From: Oscarella lobularis | Lineage: Eukaryota > Porifera > Homoscleromorpha > Homosclerophorida > Oscarellidae | Length of the DNA stretch: 64,000 nt | Assembly: GCF_947507565.1 (NCBI RefSeq) | Contig: NC_089177.1 | Location: 1,982,648-2,046,647 of the forward strand | Direction of reading: 5' to 3' | In this document: in pieces, positions 60,286 to 64,000 of the stretch | Numbering within the stretch: position 1 is the stretch's first letter | Layout: each line of letters starts with the position of its first letter | Notes under the pieces: generated by a model | Told to the model about the DNA's origin: nothing | What the model saw: the letters and a program-made list of their open reading frames with translations, nothing else | Databases searched by the model: none | Program-made: the position numbers and the translations under genes

Positions 60286-60923
60286 GCCCCCGGCTCCTTA
60301 TTCACGTGATCGGGCGCAAGTAACGAAATGCGTTTGCTTGTTGTGTAAACAACTCAAGGCGAAGATACGCAGGAAAACGTTGATAATAACGGATGAGTCT
60401 GGTCTTTAGTGCCTGTTTATGAAACAGAGCACTGCCAGCTTATTACGTAAAACAGGTTTTGAACGTAACAGTGCAACTCTTGCTATTCGTAACGTCAATC
60501 AAAAGTCGTAATCGATCTTTGATACCGTCTTTAGCGTCTATACAGCTGGAAACTGAAAAGAGGCGTGCTCTGGTACACCAGGCCTTTATCACGTGCTTTA
60601 CATAATAACGTTTTTCATTTGGGCCAATCACCTCTGAGTAGTGCCAGTATCTGCGTCCTCCTGGTAATTACATTTATGCCGCCACGTGAGCGCGCGGCGG
60701 ACGAGCGCGGCACGGCATTAACTATAGGTGTTGTTAACTGCCTAGCTGAGAACAGTATTTGCTAGACCAAGGACTTTTACCGGCATTGAAAAGATACATG
60801 TATATATGACTTACATCTAATTATCTATGTTGCCTTCACTTTCTATCAACTGCGCATGCCTCAAAACGGTTGCCAAGGTCGCACGGTGAATTCAGTAGCT
60901 GTCTCTTTTACCTCGCATCTAGC
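60286..60923. other. Divergent intergenic region
   Basis: About 640 bp between the first exons of the membrane-protein gene and DYNLRB. tgcgcatgc.tcaaaacggt (near 60850) is shared with the pseudogene at 55325, so the duplicated block included DYNLRB upstream sequence. No further gene seen. Confidence 0.45.
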
Positions 60924-61441
60924 ATGGTACGATCACGTCGCATTGTGATGCGAAAATTTGATGTTTGATTGGCCTTTAGTCTGAAATCGAAGAAGTGCTG
61001 AAACGAATCCAACAGCACAAAGGCGTTCAAGGCATTATAATCGTCAACAACGACGGTATAACGATCAAATAAGACTCGAAGAGCGCGAAAATAGAACAAA
61101 ATAGTCGAAGGCCCCCTTTTCAGGAATCCCCATTCGAACGACTCTCGACAACGCGACGACCGTCCACTACGCGGGACTCATACATCAGCTCGTTCAAAAA
61201 GCGAGACACGTCGTTCGAGACATCGACGCTCAGGTAAAACGTAGAAGAACGACCGATAGACGCATTTATCTTATTCGCTCGCCTTAGAACGATCTTACCT
61301 TCACACGCATTCGGTCAAAAAAGCACGAAATCATGATCGCTCCCGGTAAGAAAGCCGCAGGATCATGGAATGACGATCAGTTTCTGTTCTATAGAGAAAG
61401 AATATATTCTGATCGTGATTCAGGATCCTAATGTATCCTGA
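60924..61441 (+). CDS. DYNLRB: Dynein light chain roadblock
   Basis: Five exons: 60924-60926, 60980-61055, 61124-61233, 61288-61345 and 61395-61441, giving 97 residues, the usual size. The spliced product reads [20 protein letters not shown], then [40 protein letters not shown] and [16 protein letters not shown], which is roadblock/LC7 throughout. It binds dynein intermediate chain as a homodimer. The first coding exon is only the ATG; the donor GT follows directly. Each junction restores family sequence, and each intron read through introduces stops, so the model is firm. No single exon is long enough to stand out as an ORF. Confidence 0.93.
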
Positions 61442-61804
61442 GCAGGAGCGGGGAAGAGAGACGGTATAGACGTGTAGAAAATGATTGTGTGTTTCAGTCC
61501 TGCTAGGGGAACGTTCGTCCACTAAAGTCATTTTGGGTGTTACACAGTCGTCCTCTTTGAGAGTCCATTATTACCAATCTGCTTTCTTGCGTGCGATTGG
61601 TTACGATATCCCTTGATGGATGACCGAGAGTGAGTGACCTCTCCAAGCGTGTAGATTTGGTACCGTGAAACCGTTCTATACTGCATCATTACCACCTGTC
61701 TGTAGGATTGCTATGATGAAGATCCTTGTGTAGCGAGTACGAAGGAAACTAAAGTAAGAGGGCACTAAAGTATCTAACTGATATTGTGTTTATATGTCTA
61801 TCCA
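61442..61804. other. Tail-to-tail gap between DYNLRB and GH125 genes
   Basis: About 360 bp; 3' UTR sequence of both genes. The first part is shared with the DYNLRB pseudogene. No gene seen. Confidence 0.4.
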
Positions 61805-63253
61805 CTAAAAAATCAGGTGCGGTCGTTCTCGAGCAATTTTCATGATGAGATCACCGAAGTAGGAATTAACCCAAGCAAACCACGGTCGAGTGAACTGACC
61901 GGCGTTGTCCTTATTGAAGCTCTCATGAAGAACCCCAGTACAAGCCGACGATTTGACGAGGGCATTCAGACACCAGACAATTTCCGCATCATCGAGCGAT
62001 GTATAGGCTCGAGTAATAATCGATAGAGGCCATATAGAATTCATTCCAGTGTGAGGACTTCCCACGCCTTCAGACGCCGTCCCATTAAAGAAGTACGGAT
62101 TGACGAATGACAGCGCCGCCTTTCTCGTGGCAACGTAAAGAAAATCGCTCTCATTGATTATACCGTAATAAGGAAGAGACAAGAGCGACGGCAAATTGGC
62201 ATCATCCATGAAATACGAATTCCCATAGCCGTCGACCTCATACGCATACACTTTACCGGCCGTCGGATGATTAATAATTCCGTATCGATAGATCCCCACC
62301 TCTATTTCACCAGCAAGACCTATTGCTTTTTGACTCAGTACTGTCTCGTTGATTGCTCCCAGAAGTTTAGCGATCAACCGAAGTGCGGCGACGGCGAAAA
62401 CGTTCGCCGGCACATTGAAGGGAAACGTATGAGAATCGTCCGACGGACGAAACGCCGTCTTGATCATGCCCGTCTTGGCCGCAGGAAAACCTCGTCCGTG
62501 CAGAAGAGAATCGGTTGGATTGAGCGCCGCACGTTGGAACATATAGGCAGGATTCGATCCCTCCTCCTCTGACGACAACTGCTGTTCCTGTAGGACAGCA
62601 ATAATTGTTTCGACGGCATCGAGCCACAGTCGATTTCCTTTGAATGTAGCCAAGTCGTTCGTAACTTCGTAGTACTTCGATGAGAGCCACAGAACGTGGC
62701 ATAGGGAATCGAGTTCGTATTTGCGTTCGAATATGCCCGGTGTCATTCCGTTGGATCGCGTGCCGAAGCACGCCGCTTTCGTCGTGTGATCGTCGGCGTG
62801 TGGATTGGGCCACGAGGTCGCGTCCGGGTGAAAGGCGTTTGCGTAGGGATCAATTAGAATTGATTTTGCCTGGCGGTGGATGAGTCCCGTGAAGAGGCGG
62901 TGCAGGTCACCTGATTGGTCGTTTTTGACGAATGATAGATAGGGGAGCATTTGATTGGTCGAATCGCGGAGCCACATTGCTGCTATGTCGCCGGTTATGA
63001 CGAACGTGTCCGGCGTCGTCGGATTGAAGCGGAAAACGGTCGTGTCGAGTGCGTTGGGCAAGCAGTTCGAGAAGAGTGTCGCCAGGTTGGCGTCTTTCAT
63101 GCGCGACGTCACATTGGCGATTGCCGCGTCTACGTACTTTGAAAGAAATGTTCTAGCTTGTGGAGGTGGACGAATGTGCGGCAAGCAACACGTTGTCGAT
63201 GCGATATGAGAAAGGGACAAGAGTGCAGCGAGAAAACACCACGTCCTGTACAT
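61805..63253 (-). CDS. GH125 family exo-alpha-1,6-mannosidase-like enzyme, secreted
   Basis: A 482-residue single-exon protein with a signal peptide ([20 protein letters not shown]). The glycoside hydrolase family 125 (former DUF1237) signature is clear: [86 protein letters not shown] and [22 protein letters not shown]125 enzymes are metal-independent, inverting (alpha/alpha)6-barrel mannosidases known mainly from bacteria and fungi. Several N-glycosylation sequons (NES, NGT, NET) fit passage through the secretory pathway. Substrate here is inferred only. Confidence 0.9.
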   Translation of the reverse strand: MYRTWCFLAALLSLSHIASTTCCLPHIRPPPQARTFLSKYVDAAIANVTSRMKDANLATLFSNCLPNALDTTVFRFNPTTPDTFVITGDIAAMWLRDSTNQMLPYLSFVKNDQSGDLHRLFTGLIHRQAKSILIDPYANAFHPDATSWPNPHADDHTTKAACFGTRSNGMTPGIFERKYELDSLCHVLWLSSKYYEVTNDLATFKGNRLWLDAVETIIAVLQEQQLSSEEEGSNPAYMFQRAALNPTDSLLHGRGFPAAKTGMIKTAFRPSDDSHTFPFNVPANVFAVAALRLIAKLLGAINETVLSQKAIGLAGEIEVGIYRYGIINHPTAGKVYAYEVDGYGNSYFMDDANLPSLLSLPYYGIINESDFLYVATRKAALSFVNPYFFNGTASEGVGSPHTGMNSIWPLSIITRAYTSLDDAEIVWCLNALVKSSACTGVLHESFNKDNAGQFTRPWFAWVNSYFGDLIMKIARERPHLIF

Positions 63254-63569
63254 CTCCGACGGGATCTGCAGTCACGTGAACAAAAATAAACTGGCTTTTT
63301 TTTCCTGCGCCAAGTGAGGTACACGTCGCTCTCTTTATTGCGTCCGGGTTGCGGTACGGAAACTTTCTTCGGGTGGGATGAGGGCAGGAAAAACGGCTGT
63401 GAGCAGCCAAGTAGACTACTCAAGTGAGCACAGGTAAAGTGATCAGCAGCATGCATGAATACTAAATTCGCGCCAATCACTACCGATATAGTCGTCGAAT
63501 GAGGGTCCTAAAAGTAATGGCTCACGAGGCATCACGTGTCACGTGATTTTCTTTCTTTGGGAACTTAGG
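63254..63569. promoter_or_regulatory. Divergent promoter interval
   Basis: 316 bp between the GH125 start and the next plus-strand start. tcacgtgtcacgtga at about 63532-63546 is a double E-box/palindrome that could bind bHLH factors shared by both genes. Confidence 0.4.
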
Positions 63570-64000
63570 ATGAGTACAGAACGACCGACTCTTGTACCTC
63601 AAGGTGAGCAACGTTTATGCACGAGGCCCGTAGTGTTCTGGTTCACTTATTGGGCTTATACCCAATCTGAAATTTTATTTTCTCAGGAATTCGCCTGAAT
63701 ATCCAGTCAGGGGACTCTACTTGCGTGAATGCTCTTGCATGTCAATGGATCAGTCGTCACATCGTAAAGCTTCCGAAAGCTCCCAATCAGCTCTGTTTAG
63801 CAGATTCAGACCCCGACTTTCGTCACATTGCTCTCATTGAACTCGTTGAAGACATGGATATGATGACTTTTAAATCTCAGCTGAACGACTTGGCAAGAGG
63901 AGCCATAGTCGTTCACTGGTGTGACCAGCTGCCCTCAGATGACCCGAGGGTGAACGTTGCGTCTGAAAAAATGTCCATACCGGTTGTACTCATCAAAAAG
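63570..64000 (+). CDS. Unassigned protein, N-terminal part only
   Basis: First exon 63570-~63602 (MSTERPTLVPQ) and a second from about 63688 to the right edge, read in frame as IRLNIQSGDSTCVNALACQW, then HIALIELVEDMDMMTFKSQL, GAIVVHWCDQLPSDDP and KMSIPVVLIKK. The stretch ending SIPVVLIKK resembles the end of a protease-associated (PA)-type domain, but this is weak. No signal peptide is visible at the start. The rest of the gene lies outside the window. Confidence 0.6.

Overview
The window looks like animal nuclear DNA with a compact, intron-bearing gene layout. Most introns are 50-100 bp with GT-AG ends and a few GC-AG ends. Intergenic gaps are short, and both strands are used with many divergent and convergent pairs. 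Gene content is clearly metazoan: sacsin, TPX2, CDT1, BRIP1/FANCJ, ependymin-related protein, arylsulfatase G, a GPR158-like receptor, a Frizzled-like receptor, EAR-repeat (TSPEAR/LGI-type) proteins, RASGEF1 and DIPK/FAM69. The mix suggests an early-branching animal with a small genome, perhaps a sponge (a homoscleromorph would fit), but no single sequence here proves the lineage. No prokaryotic features (operons, CRISPR) were seen, and I recognised no tRNA or rRNA gene by eye.

Layout. 1-2282 (-): 5' part of a sacsin-like gene that runs off the left edge. 2337-3087: a foldback element with ~350 bp inverted arms and a TTGAT duplication. 4309-7149 (-): ankyrin protein with PP1-docking motifs. 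7815-10379 (+): TPX2. 10648-12734 (-): METTL17. 12904-14634 (+): MVD. 14615-18358 (-): POLE2, whose coding 3' end overlaps that of MVD and whose second intron holds an intronless coiled-coil gene. 18498-19303 (+): small membrane protein. 19564-21471 (-): RASGEF1. 22073-23346 (+): DIPK1/FAM69-like. 23402-25869 (-): CDT1. 26106-26952 (+): ependymin-related. 27288-28900 (-): ARSG. 29270-29400: remnant of a second ependymin gene. 29831-32854 (+): GPR158-like receptor. 32908-35231 (-): DUS2.

35232-46600 is the most rearranged part. An ancestral order DUS2(-), EAR gene(+), BRIP1(+) has been tandemly amplified. There are three EAR genes (the middle one a pseudogene), and the junctions hold truncated 5' pieces of both neighbours, DUS2 and BRIP1. 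A Frizzled-like receptor gene (-) and a decayed copy of its first exon sit inside the cluster; that copy is split by a Tc1/mariner-type MITE. A 17-bp minisatellite with hairpin units separates intact DUS2 from EAR1.

46289-52915 (+) is intact BRIP1/FANCJ, with another MITE in its second intron and an unusual Cys-rich C-terminus. It is followed by a Fic-domain gene (+), a small Cys-rich protein (-), a DYNLRB pseudogene, a 1360-residue repeat-plus-membrane protein (-), the intact DYNLRB gene (+, first coding exon just ATG), a GH125-type mannosidase (-), and the first two exons of an unassigned gene (+) cut by the right edge.

Functional themes: DNA replication, repair and mitosis (POLE2, CDT1, BRIP1, TPX2), mitochondrial and tRNA maturation (METTL17, DUS2), isoprenoid synthesis (MVD), secreted or lysosomal glyco-enzymes (ARSG, GH125) and receptors or secreted binding proteins (GPR158-like, Frizzled-like, EAR, ependymin). 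Splice sites were inferred by eye from frame continuity and family similarity; no alignment was run.
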